Positions 1 through 6,288 are shown, numbered from the stretch's first letter. The stretch: DNA of 8,991 nucleotides from an uncultured Bacilli bacterium (GCA_944372725.1 CALWAA010000139.1:1-8991); one strand, 5' to 3'. Translations and numbers: made by a program. Notes: a model not told the origin generated them from the sequence alone.

Positions 1-1067
1 TCAGATGTTAAATGTATTCCTTCTGCTAAACTTTTTTGTTCTACACACACAAAACTTCCTTGTCTTAATACTTTATCATCACTATTTAAAGTTCTAACAT
101 ACACATCACTATTTATATTTTGTGTACTATGATAGGTATTAATTGTATATCCATTTGCTTGTATTTCTCTTAAAGTACCTTTTAATTTAGTATTTTTAGC
201 ATAAGCTGTTTTATTTTCTACTAAATCATTATTAGTAGCATCCGCATCACTAGTATCTATTCCTCCACCTTCAATTATAACATCTTTTAAATTATTATAA
301 TCATTAGCAAGTGTTTGTGTAGCTTCATCTATTTGTGTTTGTGAAGCACTTTGATTTTGTAATTGTACTATTGCTGGATTTTTCATATGATCTGTAGATT
401 CTTTAAATTGTGGAATTTTTTGTCCATATAAATCTAATAATTGTTCCATACTTAATCTTAAATCAGATTTGTCTATACTTTCATATGGTTCATTATTACT
501 TTCAATAGATATAACAGAAATAGTCCAATCTACTTCAATAACACTATCCTCTGTTTTATTTATCCCATCAAATACAATCCTAAATAAACAGTTATTTCCA
601 CTTTCTTTACTAAATAATCCAGCTTCGGCAATAACTTCATTATTATAATATTCACTTGGTAAATAGCTTGAAATAACTAATTGTACATATCTTTGAGTAC
701 TTCTATTAACAATAGTATTTCTTTCGGGTAATTTCATACGTGGAGAAATTTCAGAAAGTAATCTAGTATCGTTAACATTAACTTCTGTGCCAACACTATT
801 TCCTTCAACATTTTCATACGTAGCTATATTAGTACCTACACCTAAATATCTAGGAATCCAGTCAGCTCCTAGTAAAAATGGAGCAGATTCATTAAATTCT
901 CCATTCATCCATTTAACAATACCCATTAATTGAGTTTTTAAACAAGTATTATGACCTTGTCTAGTTTCTAGTACTCTACCGGTATTTTTATTTCTTTTAG
1001 TTAATTTAACATTTATACCAACTGTAAAACCAGCATCTTCTAAAGTAAAAGTTCCGTTTGAGTTCAT
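1..1067 (-). CDS. Phage tail structural protein, N-terminal 355 residues (runs off window)
   Basis: The ATG at 1067 is preceded by GGAGG 5 bases upstream, and the frame is open to the window edge without a stop. It starts with FTLEDAGFTVGINVKLTKRN, then KWMNGEFNES, then DTRLLSEISPRMKLPERN, then YVQLVISSYLPSEYYNNEVIAEAGLFSKESGNNCLFRIVFDGI, resembling Firmicutes phage tail/baseplate-periphery proteins that anchor fibres. At residues ~290-305 a segment like NKTAYAKNTKLKGTLREI matches the short 'TAY..G.KI.GT' beta repeat common in tail fibre proteins. It is therefore probably a fibre or fibre-connector subunit. It has no in-frame CGG over these residues. Confidence 0.7.
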   Translation of the reverse strand, partial: MNSNGTFTLEDAGFTVGINVKLTKRNKNTGRVLETRQGHNTCLKTQLMGIVKWMNGEFNESAPFLLGADWIPRYLGVGTNIATYENVEGNSVGTEVNVNDTRLLSEISPRMKLPERNTIVNRSTQRYVQLVISSYLPSEYYNNEVIAEAGLFSKESGNNCLFRIVFDGINKTEDSVIEVDWTISVISIESNNEPYESIDKSDLRLSMEQLLDLYGQKIPQFKESTDHMKNPAIVQLQNQSASQTQIDEATQTLANDYNNLKDVIIEGGGIDTSDADATNNDLVENKTAYAKNTKLKGTLREIQANGYTINTYHSTQNINSDVYVRTLNSDDKVLRQGSFVCVEQKSLAEGIHLTS

Positions 1068-1082
1068 AATAACCTCCGTTTA

Positions 1083-1229
1083 TTATCTATGACCTATTTC
1101 TTCTAATAATATATTATCAGCTTCGAATAAATCTTTAAGGTAATCTGTATTAATAACAACATTTAATTTATGTTGTTCGTCATAAAAAGAATATTGTAAA
1201 ATTAATTCTTTTAATTTTTCTTTATCCAT
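1083..1229 (-). CDS. Short hypothetical protein, 48 aa
   Basis: The reading frame starts MDKEKLKELILQYSFYDEQH and ends LLEEIGHR. It is acidic and helical, with no TM segment or cysteine. The ATG at 1229 has a good SD (AGAGGTG) 8 bases upstream, and the TAA stop lies 15 bases before the next start, with the next gene's SD in between. This spacing supports a real gene in the same operon. I do not recognise the family; small acidic proteins beside tail genes are often chaperones or linkers, but this is not shown here. Confidence 0.65.
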   Translation of the reverse strand: MDKEKLKELILQYSFYDEQHKLNVVINTDYLKDLFEADNILLEEIGHR

Positions 1230-1247
1230 AATAGATCACCTCTTACT

Positions 1248-1262
1248 ATTATTATTTTACTT
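1248..1262 (-). promoter_or_regulatory. Conserved AAGTAAAATAATA motif, copy 4
   Basis: The coding strand reads AAGTAAAATAATAAT between the jelly-roll gene stop (1279) and the 48-residue gene. It ends 18 bases before the ATG at 1229, and the AGAGGTG SD lies between. The short distance would make a very short 5' leader if this were a promoter. Confidence 0.3.
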
Positions 1263-1278
1263 GAAACATAATTTAAGA

Positions 1279-1842
1279 TTAGTTATCAATATCTATACTA
1301 CCTATTCTTTTAATGTAAATATATGTTCTAGGATTAGTTGTTGAAGATACTTGTTTACCACCAAATACTTTTCCATCCGATTCCATATAGCATCCAGCTT
1401 CAATAGAGCTTCCTATTGTTAAACTTTGCATAGTTATAAGACGAATAGAAGGGTCATTTGAGGTGGTAGATATATCATTACTTCTTATTGCACCATTAAA
1501 ATTAGTATTATTGTCAATACCTATTGTAGTAAAAACTCGTCCAGCTTGTTTAGAATTACTAGCCATAAAATGAACATATAATTCTATGTAATACAATCCA
1601 TCTACTTTAATTGAAAATATTCTACCTTCTTTAGTTATATTATTACTTTCGAAATTTCCACCATTAAAATCTAAATCACTGCCACCAGCATTAAATGACT
1701 TATCTTGCGGTAAATAACATTTTATAAAGGCTTTATTTTCATTTAATGATAAATTTTGACTATCATAAATTGAATTTGTGGATACAATAGGAGATATTAT
1801 ATCTCCACTTTCGTCTTTTAAATATTTTCCGTTTACATTCAT
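1279..1842 (-). CDS. Tail-associated protein with C1q/TNF-like jelly-roll pattern, 187 aa
   Basis: The N-terminus (MNVNGKYLKDESGDIISPIVSTNSIYDS) resembles the attachment segment of Firmicutes phage tail fibre or tip proteins. Residues ~35-180 are rich in predicted beta strands: FIKCYLPQDKSF, GRIFSIKVDGLYYIELYVHFMAS, FTTIGIDNN, IRLITMQSLTIGSSIEAGCYME and TYIYIKRIG. This order (a Y-I-E-L strand in the middle and an L-x-AGx-YM strand near the end) fits C1q/TNF-like trimeric domains often found in phage receptor-binding proteins. It may be a head- or tail-tip decoration or host-binding protein. The ATG has a GGGAG SD inside a hairpin. It has no in-frame CGG and appears intact. Confidence 0.65.
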   Translation of the reverse strand: MNVNGKYLKDESGDIISPIVSTNSIYDSQNLSLNENKAFIKCYLPQDKSFNAGGSDLDFNGGNFESNNITKEGRIFSIKVDGLYYIELYVHFMASNSKQAGRVFTTIGIDNNTNFNGAIRSNDISTTSNDPSIRLITMQSLTIGSSIEAGCYMESDGKVFGGKQVSSTTNPRTYIYIKRIGSIDIDN

Positions 1843-1849
1843 AAAAATA

Positions 1850-1866
1850 ACTCCCTTCTTGGGAGT
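1850..1866 (-). promoter_or_regulatory. Hairpin covering the ribosome binding site of the jelly-roll gene
   Basis: The coding strand has ACTCCC, a five-base AAGAA loop, then GGGAGT: a perfect 6-bp GC-containing stem in an otherwise AT-rich gap. The 3' arm contains GGGAG, the SD of the gene starting at 1842, 8 bases before its ATG. Folding would hide the SD, so translation may be gated or coupled to ribosomes or factors acting upstream. Confidence 0.5.
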
Positions 1867-1893
1867 ATAACTAATATAAAATTTTAGCTATTA

Positions 1894-1932
1894 CCCCCCC
1901 CCACGTACTTAGATTAAGTATGTAGGAGGAAA
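1894..1932 (-). repeat. G9 tract (coding strand) within an imperfect stem-loop
   Basis: Nine C residues on the plus strand (1894-1902) give G9 in the transcript, unusual in such AT-rich DNA. Upstream on the coding strand, TTTTCCTACATACTT can pair with AAGTACGTGGGGG around an AATCT loop, using one mismatch and several G-U pairs. It lies in the noncoding gap between the endonuclease and the jelly-roll gene. No T-run follows on the coding strand, so it is not a normal terminator. Confidence 0.45.
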
Positions 1933-1947
1933 ATAATTTTTTGTTAT

Positions 1948-1960
1948 TAATATTTTACTT
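1948..1960 (-). promoter_or_regulatory. Conserved AAGTAAAATATTA motif, copy 3
   Basis: The coding strand reads AAGTAAAATATTA just after the endonuclease stop and about 105 bases before the ATG of the jelly-roll gene. It agrees with the copies upstream of the baseplate, 82-residue and 48-residue genes. It may be the promoter that lets the downstream tail genes be transcribed despite the endonuclease insertion. Confidence 0.35.
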
Positions 1961-1977
1961 TGTTTTATTTTTTTTTA

Positions 1978-4025
1978 CTATAATTCAGTCTGCCACAAAT
2001 AAACTTTTGTACCTGCATTCCAAATTTGAAGAATAGTTCCATTTTTATATCCCTCTGTTATTTCTTTATGATGTAATGGATCTCTATTTTTAACAGTATT
2101 CGTCTTTATAAAATAATTTTTAAAACTTGGTTGAGTTTTAATGTATTGTAAATTTAAGTAAGGAAGACTGTTACCATTAAAATAATTATAATCTATATAA
2201 TATACACAGTTTTTAGGTTGATATGTTTTTAAAAAGTATTTCCATATTTTACTAGCTCCGACCTATTACATTATAACCGAAGTTTAGTGGCCCCTCTTAT
2301 AACTTCATATTCATATTTACCCTTACCAAAGAAAGCATTTCCAAATAAATATGACATATATATTTCTTTTGTTACTTTATCAACTAAACATATTGCAAAT
2401 TTTCCACCACGAAATCCTTGTATATTATTTTTATCAAAAAATTCTCTCATTTCTCTAGACTCTTTTACAATAATATCTAATTTACGAGCATATATAGTTT
2501 TATTAATTCCTAAAGCGCTTTTAATTATATTTTCTAAAATTGGTCTCTGTCTTTCATTATCCCATTCATATTCAAATATATGTATTAGCCTTATACCTTT
2601 TTCTTCACATAGTTTTGATTTATTATAATGATAATTTTTGTCTTGTAATATACTTTCACTATGCCAATAATTACCGTTACATTCTATTGCTAAATTACGT
2701 TCGGGTATGTAAAAATCTAATTCGTAAGGTGAAATAATATTTCTATAATGTTGTATATAATTTATGTTATACACATCTAATAGTTGTTTTACACTATGTT
2801 CAAAACTATTAATATTTAAATTTAAAATTTTATTTGTAGGTATTTGATATTTACGTAAATATACATATAAAGAAGTTTTAGAAATTTTTAACTTATCCGA
2901 TATATATTTACAGTTTCTGTCAGTATAAGGTATAGATTTTATAAAGTCAATTAATAAATCTTTATTATTAATAATTTTATATGTTTCGTTGGAATAATTT
3001 AACTGATTAGCATAATTTCTATTGTATTTTTTACTCATAGTTTTATCGATCTTTAGTCGAATTTGTTTATTTCCAAAACAACATTTATTTCCATATTTTT
3101 GTAAATTTGTATTCTCTATTCTTTGTCTAATTATTGAGGAACCCATACCCATACCATTATATTTTTTAATTAATTTTTGTTGAATTTGTTTTTGTTTGTT
3201 AACATCTTTAAAAATATTATCTACTCCGTAACGTTTTAAATTAGTTTGTTTGCGTTTCTCTTTTACATAAAATAACTGGTATGTATTCTTTACTCCGTAA
3301 CGTTTTAAATTAGTTTGTTGTATTTTATTTATATTATTATAATTACTATTTCCATAACGTTCTAATTTAGTTTGTTTAGCTTTATTTACATTAACAAAAT
3401 TTTTATTTCCATAACGTTCTAATTTAGTTTTTTGACTTTTATATATAAAGGAAGATATTTCGGAAGGAGTTCTTTTTGATAATGTTTCACTAATTTTATC
3501 TCCGTTATTACCTTTACCATATTTTATTAATTTTGTTTGTAATATTTTTCTATTTTGTTCATCCGTTCTATAAACACCGTTATTATTTTTTAAACGTGTA
3601 CTTACAGCTTTTTCTCTATTATTGTAATTTTCATTACCATATCTTTTAAATTTTGTTTGTTTATTTTTTACCACATTATTGTAATTTTCATTACCATATC
3701 TTTTAAATTTTGTTTGTTTAACTTTTTTTACATATTCTTGTTTTTTATTTATATCCATATTTTTATAAGTTTCACTAATTTTATCTCCGTTATTACCTTT
3801 ACCATATTTTTTAACTTTCGTTTGTAGTCCTAATTGTGCTACACATTTAGAACTACATCCTCCAACTTTTTTAAATTTTATAAAATTTCGTATTTGTTGT
3901 TTAGAAGGAACATAACTTTTATTACAAATAGGACAAATAAAATAATGAGTTTTTGTACATACAACTTGGTTAAAACTTTTTGGTACAAACTCCTCATTAC
4001 ATAAATAACATTTTCGTTTTTTCAA
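1978..4025 (-). CDS. Large homing endonuclease (Vsr/EDxHD-type) with RYG-repeat region; two +1 frameshifts at CGG
   Basis: With two skipped bases at in-frame CGG codons (2279, 2260) this is one 681-residue protein; unshifted reading stops at 2271. Residues 1-65 carry Cys/His zinc motifs (C6-C9-C23-H27; C31-C34-C57-C61). Residues ~66-330 contain about nine copies of a T-K/N-L/F-x-R/K-YG unit, probably DNA-contacting. Residues ~405-515 form a PD-(D/E)XK/Vsr-like nuclease with E409, D437 and E448 in FEHS, ELDFYIP and AIECNGNYWHSE. The C-terminal region crosses the two sites as RGATKLGYNVIGGASKIWKY and ends NAGTKVYLWQTEL, matching my memory of phage homing endonucleases. I chose TTG at 4025 because GGAGGG lies 7 bases upstream; a TTG at 4040 would overlap that SD. 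It sits between two tail genes as a free-standing mobile gene. Confidence 0.85.
2258..2260 (-). other. CGG +1 frameshift site 2 of the endonuclease gene
   Basis: After the first shift the frame reads ATA GGT CGG AGC TAG. Skipping one C gives GGT C GGA GCT AGT, encoding Gly-Gly-Ala-Ser, and opens 93 sense codons to the TAG at 1980-1978. The two sites are 19 bases apart, leaving only six codons between them. Confidence 0.8.
2277..2279 (-). other. CGG +1 frameshift site 1 of the endonuclease gene
   Basis: The codons read CTT CGG TTA TAA in the incoming frame, ending translation two codons later. Skipping one C gives CTT C GGT TAT AAT, encoding Leu-Gly-Tyr-Asn, which continues the conserved ATKLGYNVIG segment. 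This is the only one of the six sites followed by T (CGGT); the others are CGGA. Confidence 0.8.
3484..3810 (-). repeat. Internal direct repeats in the endonuclease RYG region
   Basis: A 42-base segment is repeated exactly at 3484-3525 and 3769-3810, encoding KYGKGNNGDKISET. A 46-base segment is repeated exactly at 3618-3663 and 3675-3720, encoding TKFKRYGNENYNN plus flanks. Further copies at about 3222-3250 and 3290-3318 encode TNLKRYGV. The near-perfect DNA identity indicates recent unit duplication or gene conversion within the DNA-binding array. Confidence 0.8.
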
Positions 4026-4040
4026 TTTAATTCCCTCCAA

Positions 4041-4167
4041 TCATAAAATTTTAAGTTATAGTAATTCTAATAGATTGGAATATTAGAAAACAGTTTGCAA
4101 CCTGCTGTCCTATAACTTAATTATTTTAACACCTTTACAGAAATATTACAACTCCTTTAAAAATATT
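4041..4167 (-). promoter_or_regulatory. Endonuclease leader with a three-way-junction RNA fold
   Basis: In this gap an 11-bp perfect inverted repeat (TTAAGTTATAG at 4051-4061 and its complement at 4110-4120) encloses two smaller hairpins. One has an 8-bp stem at 4065-4072/4081-4088 with an 8-base loop. The other is a short stem at 4090-4093/4105-4108 over an imperfect palindrome around TTGCAA. The fold ends about 12 bases before the endonuclease SD (4033-4038). It could control endonuclease translation or mark the edge of the mobile insertion. An unused SD (AAAGGAG, 4158-4152) directly follows the tail gene. I find no group I intron core or known riboswitch consensus in it. Confidence 0.5.
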
Positions 4168-4825
4168 TTAAATATTACTCTCTTCTTCCGGATTTTTAAC
4201 CCTTTGTTTGTTTTCAACTTCACTAAATCCAACTCTATCTTGTTGTCCAACACTATATCTAGTAATATCATAATTATATTTTGTCCCTTGTTCAAAAGAA
4301 TGTATTTCAATACCATCAATTGTATTTATAATATCCGCTGGTACTAAAATAACTCCACAACCTGCTGGCCTTACAGTTTCAATGAGATCCCTAATTTTGC
4401 TTAGATTTCCGGGGGAAGAAAATGTAAACGTATAATAAATTCTCCTCTCTAACATAATCTAATTTAAACATACTTAAAGCTTCAACCTTATCTATTTCTC
4501 CTAAAGTATTTAAAGAAAGTGTTAAAGCTAAAGACATTCCTAATTCTGAACCTCTATTTCTTATCATCTCTGGATAATGCTTAATAATTAATCTATTAGA
4601 ATCATAACTTTCTTTATAATCATATTTATAACCTACGTATGATGCTAGTAAAGGAAGAAGATGATCAGGACAACTATCAAAATCTATTAAACTAACCCAA
4701 TAGTCAGCATTTGTTTTATAATCATTTATAAGTAAGTCAAATATTTTACACATAGCTTGTATATCTCTTGATTGTCTTACTACCCAAGGTAAATAGTTTT
4801 TACTTTCTATTATTCCTGTATTCAT
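4168..4825 (-). CDS. Tail protein I-like baseplate component; one +1 frameshift at CGG
   Basis: Two overlapping pieces, 4825-4391 (144 aa) and 4455-4168 (95 aa), become one 218-residue protein when a single C is skipped at the in-frame CGG at 4411. The joined junction reads LLYVYIFFPGNLSKIRDLIE. The N-terminal half (YLPWVVRQSRDIQAMCKIFDLL, then DFDSCPDHLLPLLASYVGYKYDY, then IRNRGSELGMSLAL) follows the pattern of P2 gpI-type tail proteins, which cap the baseplate wedge next to the gpJ homologue. The C-terminal RDLIETVRPAGCGV is the usual closing beta-hairpin part of that family. The start ATG has GGAGG 5 bases upstream. The ATG at 4455 has no SD and would begin in the middle of the domain, so it is not a separate gene. 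Unshifted translation ends six sense codons after the CGG. Confidence 0.82.
4409..4411 (-). other. CGG +1 frameshift site in the tail protein I-like gene
   Basis: The codons are TTC TTC CCC CGG AAA in the incoming frame and TTC TTC CCC C GGA AAT in the exit frame. The site follows a run of five C residues, so here P-site slippage on CCC-C or a homopolymer sequencing error are both possible. The other five CGG sites lack such a run. Residue 138 is Pro and residue 139 becomes Gly. Confidence 0.75.
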
Positions 4826-4834
4826 ATAATCCTC

Positions 4835-5155
4835 CTATCTATAAGATGTGGTTTTATATATGTACCATTTATTAAAATTTTTAAAATATTGTTTAGCAAA
4901 ATCTGTGGCTTCTTGTTCACTATCAAACTCCATAGCTCCATTAGGATTAAATTGCCATTCATATGTTTTAGCATCTTTCCAATTCATAACACGAGAATTA
5001 GTTTGTGCTAAATATAATCTTTTACCTGAATATGTATCCATACAAACTTTATATACTTCTACTTCGTATATATCATCCATATCATTAGAATCATATTCTA
5101 TTTTTTCTTGTAATTTACCTAATAAAGATAATATTGTAGCTTGTTCTAAATTCAT
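4835..5155 (-). CDS. Conserved-looking phage protein of unknown function, 106 aa
   Basis: I do not recognise this family. The protein is soluble with no TM segment. An N-terminal helix (EQATILSLLGKLQEKI) is followed by a mixed alpha/beta region containing YSGKRLYLAQTNSRVMNW, FNPNGAMEFDSEQEATDFA and a tyrosine-rich tail YIYKTTSYR. The EATDFAKQYF segment looks like a helix closing a small beta-sheet domain. The ATG is preceded by AAAAAGGAG about 10 bases upstream, and its TAG stop overlaps the GGAGG of the following tail protein gene, indicating translational coupling. Its position between the GAF-like gene and the tail protein I-like gene suggests a small baseplate or tail accessory part, but this rests on context alone. 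Confidence 0.65.
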   Translation of the reverse strand: MNLEQATILSLLGKLQEKIEYDSNDMDDIYEVEVYKVCMDTYSGKRLYLAQTNSRVMNWKDAKTYEWQFNPNGAMEFDSEQEATDFAKQYFKNFNKWYIYKTTSYR

Positions 5156-5176
5156 AGTAAATATATCTCCTTTTTA

Positions 5177-5980
5177 TTATAAGTTTAGTAACGTTTCAAA
5201 AACTTTTTGTTGTTCTTTAAATACTTTATCTATTATTTGTACATTAGCATTTCTTTTATCTAAATATTCTACACTTACAAATCCTATAACCATTCCATTA
5301 TTATCACTTATTGCCATTCCATATTTAGCTTGTATTCCTCTATCTTTTAAAAATTCATATGTACTTATATCTTTATCTTTTAATGTTTCTATGTCCTCTA
5401 AATAACAATATCCATTTTCATCTAGTTGTTGTACAAATGAAGATAATAAATTTCTAAACTGATCTTTAAATTCGGACATAAAAGGTTTTACACCTAATTG
5501 TACTTGTTCATTTGTCATAGACATTTTTAAAAAACTTTGTTTATTAATACCTTTTCCGTCCGGTTATGATATTGTACTAAATTTGCACGACTAGCATTTG
5601 TATTAATTAATATTTGTTGTAAATGATTATTTATTTGTGTGCTAACATTTGTTAATTTAGTATTTTCTTCTTGTGATGGAACGTGGTTTGTTACTCCGAG
5701 AAATAATAGCATTTAATAAAATTTTATTATTTTCTAATATTTGTTCTTGTTGTGTATGTTGTCTTTCATCTAATTTATCGAATCTTTCTGTCATTAGGTC
5801 TATCATCGATTTAAATCCATCTTGTATAAATTTATCTTTAGATTTTGAATTATCATCTTTTTCATCTTCTTTTTGATGACTTCTTTTAACAAAAAGATAA
5901 AACATTACACAAATTAATACTCCACATAATCCTAAAAATCCTACCTCCATATATGCTTGTAATGCTTGTGAGAAATCCAA
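5177..5980 (-). CDS. Membrane-anchored phage protein with GAF-like C-terminal domain; three +1 frameshifts at CGG
   Basis: Read conventionally this is three pieces: 5980-5657 (107 aa), 5712-5527 (61 aa) and 5524-5177 (115 aa). Skipping one C at each in-frame CGG (5698, 5562, 5558) gives one continuous 266-residue protein. It has an N-terminal hydrophobic helix (~13-31), a charged coiled-coil region (~32-93), then the joined part, where SGVTNH crosses the first site and YHNGGKGINKQSFLKMS crosses the tandem second and third sites. I recognise the motif 'QYHNGG... KMS.TNE' and the later ISDNNGMVIGFVSVEYLDK as parts of one GAF-like fold, so both segments belong to a single domain. The start is TTG at 5980 with AGGAGG 8 bases upstream. 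The internal ATGs at 5712 and 5524 have no SD. The role is unknown; membrane anchor plus sensor-like domain suggests a lysis or membrane-associated function. Without frameshifting the product stops at about 107 residues, inside the coiled-coil region. Confidence 0.8.
5556..5562 (-). other. Tandem CGG +1 frameshift sites 2 and 3 of the GAF-like gene
   Basis: The coding sequence AAC C GGA C GGA AAA GGT has two in-frame CGG codons separated by one base once the first C is skipped. Skipping both C residues gives Asn-Gly-Gly-Lys-Gly and runs straight into the frame of the C-terminal 115 residues. Skipping only one leads to a stop within about five codons; skipping none stops after 11 more codons. 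Both events are needed together, giving CGGACGGA read as two residues. Confidence 0.82.
5696..5698 (-). other. CGG +1 frameshift site 1 of the GAF-like gene
   Basis: The codons read TCT CGG AGT in the incoming frame and TCT C GGA GTA after skipping one base. The incoming frame stops 13 codons after the CGG at TAA. The skipped frame stays open for 45 codons until the next CGG. Residue 94 is Ser and residue 95 becomes Gly. Confidence 0.8.
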
Positions 5981-5992
5981 TTTTAAAACCTC

Positions 5993-6241
5993 CTAAATTT
6001 CGATATTATTTTCTTTTAGTAGTCTTTCTAGTTTGTCAATTTTATCTTTTTGTGTATTTATAATTACTTCTACTTCCTTCCATCTTGCATTTCCACTATC
6101 TCGATTTTTAGAATAATCCATAATATGAGAAATATTTAAATAAATACTAATACACACCAATAAAAAGATAATTACTGTTATAATTAAAAGTCCTTTGTCT
6201 ATTCCATTTAAATTTTTAAATTTTTGTAATATATTTTTCAT
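5993..6241 (-). CDS. Small membrane protein with one TM helix and coiled coil (holin- or spanin-like)
   Basis: This 82-residue protein has a short basic N-terminus and one strongly hydrophobic helix at residues ~16-37 (LLIITVIIFLLVCISIYLNI). A charged helix with coiled-coil character follows (EVEVIINTQKDKIDKLERLLKEN, ~56-78). One TM helix near the N-terminus plus a C-terminal coiled coil would fit a small holin, a spanin-like accessory or a membrane-anchored tail/lysis factor. Nothing distinguishes these options. AAGGAG lies about 10 bases before the ATG, and the stop is 12 bases before the TTG start of the next gene, which also encodes a membrane protein. Position in a tail/lysis module supports a late role. 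Confidence 0.65.
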   Translation of the reverse strand: MKNILQKFKNLNGIDKGLLIITVIIFLLVCISIYLNISHIMDYSKNRDSGNARWKEVEVIINTQKDKIDKLERLLKENNIEI

Positions 6242-6275
6242 TAAGTTTTCACTCCTTATTATTTCCTGTTTTCAC

Positions 6276-6288
6276 TAATATTTTACTA
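6276..6288 (-). promoter_or_regulatory. Conserved AGTAAAATATTA motif, copy 2
   Basis: The coding strand reads TAGTAAAATATTA, where the first three bases are the stop codon of the 73-residue gene. It lies 34 bases before the ATG of the 82-residue membrane protein gene and upstream of its AAGGAG SD. It matches the copies at 8977-8991, 1948-1960 and 1248-1262 and may be a -10-like promoter or another late-gene signal. Confidence 0.35.

Noticed and set aside
2287..2737. Two overlapping plus-strand open frames
   Set aside because: They are antisense to the conserved nuclease and C-terminal regions of the endonuclease, with no ribosome binding sites or recognisable features.
1978..4167. Group I or II intron carrying the endonuclease
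   Set aside because: The upstream and downstream tail genes are each complete with their own stops and starts, and no intron core elements could be seen, so it looks free-standing.
4168..4455. Independent 95-residue gene starting at ATG 4455
   Set aside because: There is no SD before the ATG, it overlaps the upstream frame by 65 bases, and its sequence continues the same tail protein domain across a CGG site.
4848..5405. Plus-strand open frame of 185 codons
   Set aside because: It lies opposite two well-supported minus-strand genes, has a hydrophobic low-complexity composition and no convincing SD.
5177..5524. Independent 115-residue gene starting MSMTNEQ
   Set aside because: The bases before the ATG (AAAGTTTTTTAAAA) hold no ribosome binding site, and the open frame extends upstream to the tandem CGG sites, giving a motif typical of the same domain.
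2258..5698. Frame changes as random sequencing error or pseudogenes
   Set aside because: Six of six fall on CGG in different local contexts, only one beside a homopolymer, and none falls at the many long A/T runs where indel errors would be expected. It remains formally possible without reads.
5527..5712. Independent 61-residue gene
   Set aside because: It has no SD, its start lies inside the upstream frame, and it is flanked at both ends by CGG sites that join it to its neighbours.
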